Positions 29,401 to 42,300 of a DNA stretch of 64,000 bases are shown here, one piece after another. The notes below the pieces were generated by a model, which had not been told where the DNA came from, ran no database searches, and was given only the letters and a program-made list of their open reading frames with translations. This DNA comes from Oryzias latipes (Eukaryota > Chordata > Actinopteri > Beloniformes > Adrianichthyidae): positions 16,896,311-16,960,310 of the forward strand of contig NC_019859.2 in NCBI RefSeq assembly GCF_002234675.1. The letters run 5' to 3'. A program made the position numbers and the translations under genes. Position 1 is the stretch's first letter, and each line of letters starts with the position of its first letter.

Positions 29401-32400
29401 TCTCCCCTCCTCTTTGCTGAGAGGGAGCTTGTAGCCCGCCCAGCGTGTTTTCTGTCACAAATACGCTCCTTTGCAAACGGAATTTTTGCGTCTGCTCCTG
29501 ATTGACAGTTTGAATGAAAAAAGTACCCAGAAATGCAGTTTTAATCTTTCTTTTTTTTATATTTATGTCCTCCAAGAACATGTTAAAAACACAATTTTCA
29601 TTGGAGTTGGTCTTTAATCCAGTCTGAATGTGTTTTTCCTGATTGAATGGTGTTTTTTTGTGTTGAAAATGGGTCTGTCCTCCATCCTACATGTCAGTTT
29701 CTGCAAATGGAGAACGAGCTGGCGCGGGAGCAGGTGGTTGAGAGCGAGCGTCTGCTCAGGACCAACATGCAAAGTCTGCGGGAAAGAAACATCCAGTGTG
29801 AGGACCTGAAGGGGGAAGTTGGAAAACTTCAGTAAGTTCAAGCTAACATTCCCTTAACTTATGTTGACTTCATTTATACATTGCTAATTGTCATCATTAG
29901 GCATCCTTATTCCACTAGCTAGCACTTAAAATAACATTTGACAGTTTTTACGACAGATTTGAGTCTTAATGGAAATTTGCAAGCGAGTCTCTGAAATGTT
30001 GTTATCTTTTTGATAATTTACCAACTGCATTTCTTTATGTTTTTTATGTCCATAGATATATTGGTTTTAGCAGAAACATTACAAAGAATCAGAATCCAGG
30101 AGTTATTTTGCGTGCACTTCTAACATTCTTTGGTCTGAAATTGCTTTTTCGGTCAATGATGGCGCGTTTGTTTGTTGCAGGACTGAAAACCAACAATTGC
30201 GTGAGCAAATGGTGGTCACAGAATCTGCAGCCAATTCAAACCGGCAGGAACTGGAAGAGAAAATGGCTCAGGCCGTCACCCAGATCACGTTGCTGCACCA
30301 CACGCTGAGAGGTGTGACCGATGAGCTGCATGCTGCTCTCAATGACCAGGTAAGGTTACATAAATGAGTTTAGACGGTAAATGTGCAGGCCGCACAATAA
30401 ACCGCAAATTTATTATTATCGCGACATCAAGTTGTGAAATATCCTTATCGCAAAAGTCGGGGAAAATCGCAATAAATTGGTAAACCTTAAATGTGCTAAA
30501 ATAATCTTATGGCAGCTTTAATTATTTAACAAATCGAATAAATCCATTTATGCATTTGACCAATCAGATGAAGCCCTTGATGTTGTTGACCAATCGGATG
30601 GAGCTTTTATGTTAGATGTTGGCTTCCTATGTAGACGAGGGTCATTTGGAGAATAATTTAATATATTTTGACTCTTATTGAAATTAAACTGTTGCAGTGA
30701 AATGGAAATGTTTTAATTGTTTTGCTATTTGTTCAAGTATCGCAAGTTATATCGTCATCGCAATATTGATCACTAATATCGCATATCGCAAGTTTTCCTC
30801 ATATCATGCAGCCCTATTAGACAGGGATTTCTCCTGGACCTCATTTAGGAGGCTGTTTGAACATCGTATGAAAAATGCCACCTGGATGTGGAGGGAGGAC
30901 GTACCACAGCGAACCCAGAACAGGCTTGAGAGATTAAATTCTCCTGGATGCGTGATGGGGAGGGAGGTTTGACTTTACCTGCTGTCTCTGTGAACACCTG
31001 ATAAACGACAAAGAGTAAAGAAATGCGTGGATTTGAAAAAAAAAAAAAATCCAACTATCCTGATTTTATTTAGGTTTAATTTGGAAGAACTGACTATCAA
31101 TGCGAGCATGTTGACGGGTATGTAAGTCCGTTTATCAAGACCACTCAAGTACTAAGTGCAGAGCGTCATTCTTAAATGACACTACGAATGCAGTGACCTG
31201 TGAGAACAAGTTCTTCATGGCTGTATCCTCAACAGAACCAGAACCCATGGACCATGGAGCCCGGCCCCTCCTCCAGCTCTTTAGTTGACTGCATCATGGG
31301 AGCTCGAACAGCTGAGAGACAGACTGACACTAAAACGGAGGAACCTGCTGGATCAGGTGCTTGATTGTTCCTGTGTGTGTGACATTCATGCGGCCAACAG
31401 CTGTCAGCCTCATTAATGCAGTGATGCCCAGTTCCGTCTATACTGAGAGTCTTTATTGCTCTCCAACTTTGTCAAGTCTGACACTCAACCTGCTGTTTAA
31501 GGAAACTGGGGATGATCTGTAGAAGTTAGGATTTGACATAAACGAAAACTTTTTAAAATGATCTGCTGATTTAGTTTACTTTTTTTTGGTTATGATCACA
31601 GCTTTTATTAAACTAAATTATGAGTTATTAGTAAAAGAGCCATCTTTAAAAGAAAAAAAAATGTAGGAGACGGATGTATAAAAAAAATGAATTGCTTTTT
31701 CCTCAGACAAACCTGAATCCAACGGTGAAGCTTTGTTCAGTGAGACCAGCGCCTTCACCCGTGTTGCAGCACCTAAGCAGAGCATAAAGGCAGAGGAGCT
31801 GGAGGAGGAAGAGGAGCAGAGCAGTGTGGCTGACCTGCTGTCGGGCCTGGGCTGCACCGTCGCAGAGCTCACCGCTGCGCTCAAGGCAGTGCGGCAACGA
31901 AAAGATGCTCAGCTGGAGGAGCTGCAGAGGATAATGTACGTAACCGAACACAGATGGAGACAGATGGAGACGTGGTATCTGTCACATTATCCATTCATTA
32001 ACATTACTGAAGAACCAAATCGCTTTGGTTTCAATTTACAAACTCTCTATTATTTGATTTTCTATTCAACCTAATTTTGAAAAATATGAATTTGTCAGAT
32101 TTATGTACTAAAATCCTTTTTTTTTTTGGTTATCAAAACCAATACAACGGAGAAGATCTTTCAATAATAGAACAAATCATTTTTTAGATTATTTCTAACA
32201 AAAAATTGAGATTTTCTCGGCCTGCCAAGGATAAAATAGCTACATTTTAAATTTAACAAAAGATGAAGGTTAAATGTTTAACACATTTTTTATAAGCCAG
32301 CTCTCATTACCATCATTTTAAAAATGGTCCTTTTTTTTTTTTGTTTTACTAAAAATGTACAAACCTAGGTTCACACCATCTCATTTGTTTACCTGTTCAT

Positions 32401-33666
32401 CTGAAAAAGAGCCCCAAACATTGAAATTGTTTTTATCAGTAATATTTAGGGAAAATAAAAGTAATAAAAAAAACTTGAATTTTGGCCCTAAAAATCATCA
32501 TCATAAAATGTGTAATTCCAGCTGCAGCCTGCAGGTGGAGCAACAGACCATAACCAACAGGCACGAAGCTGAAGTCCTAGAGCTCAAAGTTCAGCTCGGC
32601 CGTCTGAATAACTTGGTTGAAAAAGGAAACCAGGCTCTGCAGCAGAAAGCTCAGGTGAAATTCTAACTTTACCTTTTATTTAAAAAAAAAAAATTTGTGC
32701 AAAAGGTGAATGGAAATGATGAGACGAGTTTAAAAAAAATGTGCACTTTTAATTTTATAGGATGAGAAAACTTTAAATAAGCTGATGGCAGATGTTCAAG
32801 AGACCCAGGAAATTCTCAGCAAACATAAGAACGACAATAACGTAAGGAAGTAAAACGTTTAAAACTCGTTCTTATCTGCTGTCTTGATTTTTCTAATGTT
32901 TGTTTTGGATTTGAAATTCTCCCAGGAGCTGCGAAGGGACGTCGCCGAGCTTCGGCGCTCTCTCCAGGAGTCGAGAGTTGAGGGTCAGTTCCTGCGAGAG
33001 GAGCTGAAGAGGGCAGGAGGCCAGTCATCTTACCCGGCACATTACATGGAAGAGAAGATCCAATTATTGAAAGAGGTCCGGAACTACTTTTGTTTTTTCC
33101 TTTTTTTTTAAAGGACGCAGAACCAGTTTTGTGCTTTTCCATAGCAGTTTTCGAGCTTCTTGATCAATAAATCAATATACAACTCATTAAATTGAGTTAT
33201 CTTTCACATGTCATGTGATGTTCAGGTGGAAAGAATGAAGGTGAGACTTCAGGAAGCCGATCAGGCTAGAGCGAAACTCCTCGAAAGAGCAAAGAGACAT
33301 GTAAGTTCCACTTTTTGGATTATTTTCTCCCTGTATTATTTTTATGACAGAATCTAAAAAAGCACCTTAATTAATCTGGGATGTTTTTATTCTCTTCACA
33401 GCAAATCATCCATCAAACTAACCAGCAAAAAATTGAGAATGAGCTCCAGATATTGAACAGCATGATTAATAAAGTCAGAGAGGTGAGAGATCCTGTTGTC
33501 TTCTTTTTAACCCCTTGTGTACCGTTTGTCAGTTGAATAACTCAGATGTATCTGTCATCTTGTTTTTATTTATTTATTTATTTCATTCCTGCAGACGCTC
33601 CTGTCTTTGCCAGACGTTGTGCAGAAATGCGACCAGCTCCAACAGCTGGTTGAATACATCGGATGA
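23482..33666 (+). CDS. spag5: Sperm-associated antigen 5 / astrin, 24 coding exons, about 1,575 aa
   Basis: Exons: 23482-23520, 23622-23741, 23820-25804, 25880-26072, 26164-26280, 26373-26464, 26573-26693, 26780-26899, 27006-27098, 27960-28094, 28184-28277, 28378-28525, 28631-28681, 28800-28974, 29698-29831, 30181-30349, 31236-31356, 31707-31935, 32522-32654, 32761-32841, 32926-33075, 33226-33300, 33402-33482, 33595-33666. Phases agree everywhere except that exon 7 needs a second-choice acceptor. Matches to human SPAG5, from memory: RRELEQRLTSSTIMIEAL, SLRERNIQCEDLKG, ETSAFTRVA, and the end LLSLPDVVQKC-DQLQQLVEYIG (human LLSIPEVVRGC, LQGLLEFLS). Exon 3 encodes a disordered 660-residue N-terminus with internal repeats; everything after it is heptad-rich coiled coil. 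Astrin works with SKAP/kinastrin at kinetochores and spindle poles to stabilise microtubule attachment. It is longer than human (1,193 aa) because of exon 3. PolyA signal at 33731-33736. Confidence 0.92.
27165..27902 (+). mobile_element. Tc1/mariner-like transposon, degraded, in a spag5 intron
   Basis: Imperfect inverted ends begin at TA dinucleotides: left TACACTGCTTATCAAAGTC..TTAAGAC, right (reversed) CTGATCAAAATCTTAAGACC. Inside, 27460-27780 translates to helix-turn-helix-like residues (RVVALHKQGLSQRVIAAEGG) and a KKRDGPRPKLR stretch like the GRP linker of Tc1 transposases, with the rest deleted. Only the DNA-binding half survives. It lies between coding exons 9 and 10 of spag5, in the sense direction. 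Confidence 0.8.
29240..29625 (+). repeat. Dispersed repeat family R1, copy in a spag5 intron
   Basis: Contains the same ordered blocks as the copy at 4650-5365: AGCCAAAAA, GGACATAGTTCCTGCAGAAT, TCTGCTCCTGATT-GACAGTTTGA, and GTTAAAAACACAATTTTCATTGG near the end. Confidence 0.6.
30387..30816 (-). mobile_element. hAT-like non-autonomous element (family H1), solo copy in a spag5 intron
   Basis: Reading on the minus strand, it starts TAGGGCTGCATGATATGAGG, runs through GCGATATTAGTGATCAATAT, two copies of 'CCAATCxGATG', and ends near CGGTTTATTGTGCGGCCT. It matches the element at 55609-56013 over its whole length. No transposase. It is placed between coding exons 16 and 17. Confidence 0.75.
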
Positions 33667-34094
33667 TTTGTTTATGACTTTTATCTAGTTGGTTTATTTA
33701 TATTGTACTTTTCATGTTTTATGCAGATTGAATAAAATGATTTTGTTTTCCTTAAATGTCCTTTTTTTTTTTGTATTCTACTTTGTAGGATGTTGCTACA
33801 TTTATTGGTCTGGCCCAATTGGGTCGCTCCAAATCTTTATGAACCTCTTCACATTCCTGATGCGACGGGTTTTTATGGTGCTGTTTTCTTGAATGGTGGT
33901 CAGAATCCCCGGATGCATTAAAGTGCCTGTTCAAACATTTATCAACATTTGAATTCTCAGTTTTGGTTTTCAAAATTATAAAGCAAAAAGGATCCCATAC
34001 TATTGTTTTCTGTTCAAAATGGAACCAATACAACACTTGAAAATGGGCCAGTTTTGGCTAAAAAAAACACAATTTTAATGTTTTAGAAAAAAAT

Positions 34095-34546
34095 AATATT
34101 TGTAAAGTTAAATACAAGATTATAAATCTTGAACAAATTATAACAATGAAGATGATAAACCTTTAAAAAAAAGCTCCTGCTTTCTTAATGTCAAACATCA
34201 CATTTGCAGACAGATGGTCGCTTTAAACTTTTAATTTAAAGTTTTGAACAAGGATTTTAACAGTTCTTCATATTCAACTGTAATAATTTAACAATTTGTT
34301 AAACTGTTGTCTACCCTCTAAGCTTAAATGTTTTCATTATTTAGTTTTTTTTTCTGATAAATATGATTTATTTTGTAGATCTAATTAAAAGTAGTGTTGC
34401 CCAAAAAAAATCATCAAACTAAAAATATTTGTAAAGTTAAATACAAGATTATAAATCTTGAACAAATTATAACAATGAAGATGATAAACCTTTAAAAACG
34501 CTTTCTTAATGTCAAAAATCACATTTGCAGACAGATGGTCGCTTTA
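34095..34546. repeat. Direct duplication of about 125 bp
   Basis: 34095-34225 and 34424-34546 are near-identical over AATATTTGTAAAGTTAAATA and on through to CAGACAGATGGTCGCTTTA. The only clear differences are a short insertion in the first copy (AAAGCTCCTG region) and a base change. The repeats are 329 bp apart, downstream of both spag5 and foxe1. Confidence 0.9.
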
Positions 34547-34804
34547 CTTCTAGGGGGATGAAATGTCATTTTCCTTTATCAGTGGATCGGAGTGCATCGA
34601 TGCTTTGACGGGATAAATGAGGCCGGTCACAGTCACTGCAAACACCAGGGCTCCAGACTGCACTTCAAAGCAGTCGGGCTGAAACGCTGCTTAAAAGTAA
34701 GAGAAAACCCCCTCCACTCCTAGTAGGCTTTTATTTTGAAATCAAAAGATTGTCTGATGTGAAACAACTGAAAATGCAATGACACTGTGATGTCTGTAAT
34801 TTTT

Positions 34805-35279
34805 TTTTATTCCTGAACATTTTATTTACAGAGTGGCCTTTTTAATGCTGTTCTTTTTCATGGCAAACATAAAACCAGTGATCTCCACACAAGCTGCTTA
34901 CGGTTAAGTTTGGACCACAATAATTTATATAAACATCACACAGTGTGCCATATCAGCTCTGAAGTACCGTCAATATTTAACTTGCACATTCAAGTCACAA
35001 CAAAAACAGTAAAACCTGCAACCACACATCTACTTTACATGTAAATGGCATCCCCGCGCTTTGACATTTCAAACCAGACATTTTCAATGTTTTCAGCTGT
35101 AATTTGCCATCAGTCCTGACGGTGAGCTCTAGCGTTCATGCAGGGAAGTCACAGTTGGTTTATCATCATCATTGTGGCTTTTATGAAATCCGTGGTGTTT
35201 GGATGCAGGTACGCCTGGCTCAATTCACATCCTCTGAAGTCCACCATGGTCTAAAGCTCACACTGGCATTCTTAGTAGC
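34805..35279 (-). other. foxe1 3' untranslated region with candidate polyA signals
   Basis: Minus-strand AATAAA occurs as TTTATT near 34806-34811 and 34822-34827, about 455-475 bp beyond the stop codon. The sequence between is unique and AT-rich. Confidence 0.4.
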
Positions 35280-36365
35280 TTAAATTGCAGAAACAAACCG
35301 GTCAATGTTCCCTGTGTAAGTGGGGTGTCTTAGGTATCCCCCAGTATTGGTGATCGGCCCTGGACTGTTGTAGTGAGAGAAGGAGCCTAGCTGCACTGGG
35401 GAGACCCTGCCATAGTGGTCCATCGTCTCTGCGGGGCCGTGAGCTGAGGCGTGGATCCGGCCAGCTGGTGGGTAGCTCTGTGTCGAGCCCTGTCCGTAGG
35501 AGCTCTGGTGGTGATGCGAATGGCTGCTCGGTGCAGAGTAGTTGAATCCTGGGTGTGCCGTGGAGCGGGGAGCCACCGTCCCCCCACATGACTGACCTTG
35601 ATAGCTGGGAGCTCCTAAGCCACAGGGCGTTGACCCGTTCATGAGTCCCTCTGGACTGAAGGTCCGACTGGGCTGCTGCATGCCGTCTACCCCTTGGTTG
35701 GCCAGCATGCTGGCTGCAGAAGGGTGTCCTATGATGTTGTTGATGCTGAACATGCGGGTCTGACTGTGAGCAAACCCAGGCGGGGATGGAGAGGGGTAAT
35801 AGGCAGAGGGCAGCTGCTGCCCGTAGGTGGGGCTGACAGTCATGTTTGGGTAGACCGGGTTGGAGTATGCAGCTGACCTGGGGATCTGGACGGGAGAGAA
35901 AACCGGCGTGTCGTGGACGTATGAGGCATAGGTGCTGAGGTCGCAGCGCTTAAACCTCTTCCTGCGCCGCAGAAAGCTGCCGCTCTCAAACATGTCCTCT
36001 GCATTTGGGTCCAGGGCCCAGTAGTTGCCCTTTCCAGGCCGTCCTGGCTCACGGGGGATCTTGATGAAGCAATCGTTGAGCGTCAGGTTGTGGCGGATGG
36101 AGTTTTGCCACTTCTTCGAATTGTCTCTGTAGAAGGGGAATCGCTCTGTGATGAATTTATAGATGCCTCCTAGTGTCAGCTTGCGATCGGGGGAATTGGC
36201 TATAGCCATGGAAATGAGAGCGATGTAGCTGTAGGGGGGTTTTCCTCGTTGGAGGGGTCTCTTCCTCCTTCGGCCTCTCGGTTGCTCCTCTGTCTGCGGT
36301 GGAGGGTCAGAGGTCGGCAAAACAGCATCTGATTGAGAGTCCTTTTCAACCTTGACAACTGGCAT
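35280..36365 (-). CDS. foxe1: Forkhead box protein E1, intronless, 361 aa
   Basis: A single open frame from ATG at 36365 to TAA. The forkhead domain is residues 42-135: [15 protein letters not shown], the [20 protein letters not shown] helix region, recognition helix [13 protein letters not shown] (88-100), wing [19 protein letters not shown] and [10 protein letters not shown]. The basic [13 protein letters not shown] just before it, and the RRRKRFKR just after, act as nuclear signals in the family. The tail is rich in Ser/Pro/Tyr/His. The N-terminus has VKVE (4-7), a SUMO-type motif; human FOXE1 has VKEE in a similar place. FOXE1 is a DNA-binding transcription factor for thyroid and foregut/palate development. 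Like its mammalian orthologue it is a single-exon gene. It lies tail-to-tail with spag5. Human FOXE1 has a poly-alanine run that is absent here. Confidence 0.97.
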   Translation of the reverse strand: MPVVKVEKDSQSDAVLPTSDPPPQTEEQPRGRRRKRPLQRGKPPYSYIALISMAIANSPDRKLTLGGIYKFITERFPFYRDNSKKWQNSIRHNLTLNDCFIKIPREPGRPGKGNYWALDPNAEDMFESGSFLRRRKRFKRCDLSTYASYVHDTPVFSPVQIPRSAAYSNPVYPNMTVSPTYGQQLPSAYYPSPSPPGFAHSQTRMFSINNIIGHPSAASMLANQGVDGMQQPSRTFSPEGLMNGSTPCGLGAPSYQGQSCGGTVAPRSTAHPGFNYSAPSSHSHHHQSSYGQGSTQSYPPAGRIHASAHGPAETMDHYGRVSPVQLGSFSHYNSPGPITNTGGYLRHPTYTGNIDRFVSAI

Positions 36366-39300
36366 CTTGGACAGATGAACAAAAGTGTCCTCAGAAGAGA
36401 GAAACTTAAATTTATGGCACCAATAGTTCCTTCAGCGCTCCTTTATCTAAAGTGAACTAAACAAGGTCCCAAACAACAAAAATAAATAAAAGACATCTGC
36501 CCATCAATCTCTTGCTAAAGAGTTTTTGACAACTCACAGTCTTTGAGTCCAGAAAATCTTCTTGAAAATGCAGGAGAAGCAATTCAGCTTTTCAGACTAA
36601 AGTTTCATGAAGTAGTGATCCCTCTCCGGCTGTGTTCCATTGTTTGCTGTCAGCTTAGGTTGAAGAGTTGAGCTGTGAACGCACCATTTGCAGTGCTGAA
36701 GGTGTGAGAGCCAGTGAGTCACCCAGTTACCTGAAGAGAGTATTACCTGCCCAGACAGCCGGAGAGCTCCGCCTCCGCTCCCCGCATACCTCACCTATCA
36801 TAAAGCTTGTTAAAGTTATCTTTAAGGAAGTTTTATTAAATTAAGAAAATATAATAGCTTTTTTTTTGTATTGTAAAACATTTAGCCCTTGAAAATATCT
36901 TTAGTCTGTAGTTGATTTAAAATAAAAATATTTGTGATTACAGCTCTCCAAACATTTATTTTAGCTGTTAAGAGCTGGAACTGTTTCCTCTTTTTATTCA
37001 AATTTTTTCTTAAAGCTGACCTCAGTTTATTTTAAAAAGTCTGAAATGGTCTATGTTGTTTTGACGTTTAACACTAAAACACCTCTTTAGTGGTAACTTA
37101 ACCTACGGGTTGTTTTTCTATCTTGCTTCCTTGTTTGTTTTGTGCCAGTGGTTGGACAAGCCAGCTGTGTTAAGAGATGTAAATGTTGTCCAGACAAAGA
37201 CTCTCCTGTGATTTCAGCATGCAAAATACAGACCAGGACGCAATCTGAACCTGAAACTGGAGGGGAGAGAAGGATGATCCAATATTGACCAGTGAGTTGG
37301 AAATGGCTCCATTTGAGAAAAGCTGCAGCAAGACAATTTCAGTGTCACAGATCATCCTTTTTTATCTAAAATCTGCCAGATCCATCCCTAAACCACCGCA
37401 GGTCTCTCCCAGACTCTGCGGTTTGAGGTGGTGCCGATCCCGTGTGCTTTTCTGGTGGTTTTGAAGTTGCAGGACGGGGTTCACCCACCCAAAGCTTTTA
37501 ACCAAACAGAGTAAAAGCCAGCAGCACACTCCCACTACTCAACAGCAGAATGGGTTCAGGCTGCAGGCATGTGTCAGAGCCGCTGCAGAGAAAGACCCAG
37601 AGAGCTGGTTTGCTTAGACAAACAGCCCGATGAAAAGTTAATTCCTCTAGGAAGGTCTGTGGAGCTTGTGGAGCAGCAGCACCCTGTTTTGGGATCGATG
37701 GGTGTGGTATGTGATAAGACGAGGGTAACGATGAAATCCAAACCTGTTTGGTTTTGTTGGAAGAATTTTTTATCACTTTGAGTAATTGGAAAAGGGAAAA
37801 AAGTGTATTTTAGGGAGGGCATAAAAATTGAAAGATCAAAAACTGAATTTTTTTCCATTTTATGTTTCAGTGAAACTTCTTTTTACAAAACTTTTTTGCA
37901 CAGATAAACTTCACTGCGATTGAGCAAAAAAGTCCTTTTGTTGGTGCTCTGAGGAAAAATTCCTAATTAAATGTATTCCCACAACAAATAGCTAAAACTG
38001 GATCTAGAGCAGAATTCTGCAACCATATACTAAAAGAGGCATTCGGGGCTGTTTCATACTGATCAAAACCTAGTAGGAGCCACAAAATCTTTAAAAAATT
38101 GAATACAGCTTTTGCATTCATTTGTATTGTCGTTACTTTTGAAATATGCATGAATTATATTTCTATTTTTGCATGAATAAAAACAGAAATATGCAGAGAA
38201 AAATAATTTTCTGTAAATATATATACATTTTGTAACTTTTGACAGAGGCTCGTGTGGCTTTCTTTCAAAAATAAAAGACATCCTGTGCCACACAGGATCA
38301 TCCCACTGAAGCTAATGTTCTCCAATGAAAGGTTTTAAACAACAAAGTAAAAATTGGCATTTTCTCTGTCAACTTTTTCCCTATTTACTACTGTTGTTAA
38401 CCTAAACATGACTATTGGTTTATGAACCAATAGAACTAGTTTAAAGACTGAAAAGAAATTCTTAACAACTGTCTTCTGTGTAGTTAATAACCATTGTTGT
38501 GACACAAAACAGAGTCATAAAAAGAGTGATAAGAGAAGATCAAATCTGTTGCTAAAGTAATCTCTGCACAATGGTAAAGGAATGGGAGAGCACAGCACAG
38601 TGTAATGTCAGCAGAACTAATCTAAATTAAATCGATGTTGACAAAGTCATTTTTAAAATCCCTGGCTACTATCTTATTTTTCTTTAACCAGCGAGCCACT
38701 ATGGAGGGCTAACAGCCACTGGTGGGTCTGGAGCCTCATGTTGCAGACCCCCATGTTTACGTAGAATTATATACAATAAAGATGGTTCCGCATGCCGTTG
38801 ACACTTTTTTCACACATTTTTATGTGTACGGTAATTGTGTTTCATGATTTATCAAATGAGCAATAATAATTGTGCTCTTGTAAACCTGATGCTGTGTTGA
38901 CCCTTTTTTGGGAGCAGCAATCATATTATTGTTAAAAAAATCTGTTTTCAGTTAGTATTTACAGGTAAATGAATAAGGAAGTAGACAAAGATCGGGTTAT
39001 TTGAAATTTATTAAATAAAAAATCTGATCCTATAACACTTGAATACTATGAACTCTTCAGAAACTAAAATGGTTTTATGACATTTGTATTTGATTTGTAA
39101 TATCGTGTTTAGTCGTCCCTATCGTCACAAGACCATGACTGCTATTTATCCACCCAAGCCTCTGACAGGTTTGATTGACATGTAATGCAGTTTGCAGCAG
39201 ACCTCACCATTTGCTTCTTATGCTCGATGGTGATGAACAATCAGCGGTGAGTAACTTCTCTGGTACTTGTTGATACTGGAGCTCAGGCTTACATTTGTCA

Positions 39301-42300
39301 TTGTTCGCTTCTGCATTTTGATTTAGCTCTTATTCAGTATTTGCAGTCTAATGTTTGCCCGGAGGCTTTTTATCATTGCATTTGTGGTGGACGGATTAAA
39401 GAGGGCTTATGCTGCTGCAAACTCACTCCACTGTCAACATTTGGTATCACGAACCTGTTTAATGTGTCAATGCAGCCTAACTACTTCAGTCAAAAATGCA
39501 TCAGTATAGATTAAAAGTTGATTGACTTGACAAAATCTTTGTAAAGTGATACCACTGAAGGTTATTCACATTTATTACCTATTTGTTTCAATCTAAATCT
39601 CCAAACCCCTGAACCTTTTCTAAAGAGCCCTTGAGCTCAGCATCACTGAGTGCACCCCGGAGCCTCCAGGACTGCGGAGCCACGCTCTGCTGCAGCTGTG
39701 AGAGGCCTCCGCCTGTCCATCACAGGGTGGTGTAAAGACGCAAATGACGGCCGGAGCCAGAGACAGCTGCACAGCCGAGCAGCGCTGCAGCTGAAGCAAA
39801 TGAAGAGCTCTACACTTTGTGTGCCATCTCTGGCCCTGTCTGCGCCAGCGAGAAACGGCTCTCTCAAAACAAAGACAAACAAATGAGACATTTGAATTTG
39901 AACACTTGAGTTTAACCATTCAGTGGCTGCAGCTTGGAATGGTCTGTGGGATTTGCTCTTGTCACATTAGCAGAGAGAGTTGAATGAAAGCTTTAAATGT
40001 AGAAGTGGTTGACCACAAACATTTTTAAATTGTCATAAAGCAAATAGTATGTGTAATGTAGATGCATTCAACTCTTTAAATTTTTTAAAAAGTTTAATTC
40101 TTTTTAATAGCAAAGACTAATAAACTACCATTACGGTACTGAAAGGTTCTCTGCCCTTCCACCCACAGAAAGTTTAGCCTGGAGAACCTACTGGGTCAAA
40201 TTTGGTCACTGTATTTTTATTTTTTCTTTGATTTATTTTGTTATTTTAGTTGATGTATTTATTTTTAAGGACTGGCGTGTACCCCGTCTTCATCCAACAG
40301 GCTAGGCTCCAGCAACCGTCTGAGACCAAAAGAGATAAAGCGGGTTATAAGAAAATGGATGGATTTATTTATTTTATTTTTTTGGCTACTGTTCATGCCT
40401 GCTACCAAAAATGAACAAACGAGCAACAAATAAAATAAAATAACTTAAAATAAAAAATGTCAAGTTAACTTTAAAAACCTAGAAGAAATTTGTTCTTGGG
40501 TTCTCCAGGGTTCAACAACCCACAACAATTCATTTTCTAAAGTAATATACTTCAGTAAATGTTAATATACTTAACTCCTGGAAGTAAACTAAAGATTTTT
40601 TTGATAAGTTTCCTTCAAGATCTAGAAAGTCAGTGAAACATGACCTGTTATTACAGCAGTGGGTGGACTGATAGGAAGGCCGCTGAAGTCCTGACTCTGT
40701 TTTTTCCTCCCTCAGAGAGGAAAATAATAAAAAAGAAACCCTTCCATTTAAAAAGAAAATCCCAGATATGTATGAACCCTTTTTTAAAAGTACTTCAAAA
40801 TGTAAGACTTCTAAATGTTTTATTTGGTTTGTTTATATTTTATTTTTGTAACAATCTTTACTTTTTTAGTTTGATTTTCTTTAAAAAAAAATCTTTTATG
40901 CTCTAAAAGATTAAGTTTGTCCTAAGAATTTTTTTTTAACGATTACCTTTTATTATAACAAAGAGCAATAATGACAATCTGCATAAAAAATAATAATAAC
41001 AAAACACCCATTTAACAATGGTACATTCTTTTTTTTTCATTTTTGGATTACACTTTGCATCCATTCTTCTGTGTGTGTGTGTGTGTGTGTGTGCATACTG
41101 TGTGAGGCTCGGGGCAGCGTAGAGAAAGTGAAGGCATCTTGTTTGCATTGGAAGCTCCAGGGGTTGGTGGGGATGCAAAGTCCTGACGGTTGACTTGCTT
41201 CAAACTCGGCCCAGTTTACATAACTGAAGCAGCTCACTTCTTTGGGAGCCGCCGTTAAATCAATGTCTGCCCTCCACAGTCGCTCTCCATGAACATGAGG
41301 AGATCAAAAGAAGAAACACCTGTCATATATCTATAGAATCTGTCAATAGTTTGAAAAAAACCAAATATCTCAGGGCCTTACAGCATGTATGTTTTAGTCA
41401 AGTTTTCTGTGTGGAGGAATTTATAGGCTGTAGGGATGCAATAATTTTTTAGGTTAGGTTTTAGGTTTTGGGGGCTTATTTTGTGCACAGTCAAAACATT
41501 TCAGTAACCAAACCATTCCAGTGATGTTACTGTTTGAAATTTAGATTCGGATTTGTTACTTGGAATGTTTATGAAAAAAGAAGGGTTTATGAAAAAAAAT
41601 GTGGCTGTTAGACAATGGCTTTAGTTTTTCAGAATTTATATTTTATTTTTTAATGAATTTATTTGGTTCAGTGGCAGTAAATCCAACCATCAAGCTTCAC
41701 ATTTTCTCTGAGATTTGGTTTCTGTGCCAAGCATTAGGACCAAACAACTCTAATTTTGTCTTTACTTCCTTATTTGTTTAGCTGCAGTTTAGTGAATCTC
41801 CACTATAAAGTCTCATAAAGTGTGGCTTCCACACATTTAACATGCTCAGTTAGACCTTTAAGATCAGATATGAAGCACTCAATTATAGTTATCTTGGCAT
41901 TTTACGACCAAACTTTGGGTCGCATTTGTTGTTTTACTCTTTTATTTATTTTAAAATGCTTCAACGACCTTTTCCACATAAACGGGAAGCAACAATTTAT
42001 CTGTCTGTCATTGAAATGCTTCAGACCAGTAAACTGCTTAAGTTTTTGCTCTTTCTGAACGTCTGGGCAGCAGCTAATAATCATCAGTTTGTTTTGCTTC
42101 TGTAAATCTTGTAAAGGCATTTATTAACTTCTGGTTAATGCCCATGCATTGCTGTAATGACTTTATGTTTTTAAAACTGCAGGATTGTAACCCAAGGGTG
42201 CTTCACTGAGGTCTGCGGGGAAAACACCACTGTGGCAGGATATGTGGTGTACTAAGAAGCTCACGTCATTTGTAAGTCTGAAGTATTTAACTCTAACTTC

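Noticed and set aside
30820-31010. A possible extra spag5 exon or gene fragment in intron 16 (91-codon frame)
   Set aside because: No splice sites in suitable phase flank it, and the exons at 30349 and 31236 join in frame without it.
35694-36052. Frames of 60-70 codons overlapping foxe1
   Set aside because: They are off-frame shadows of the intact forkhead gene.
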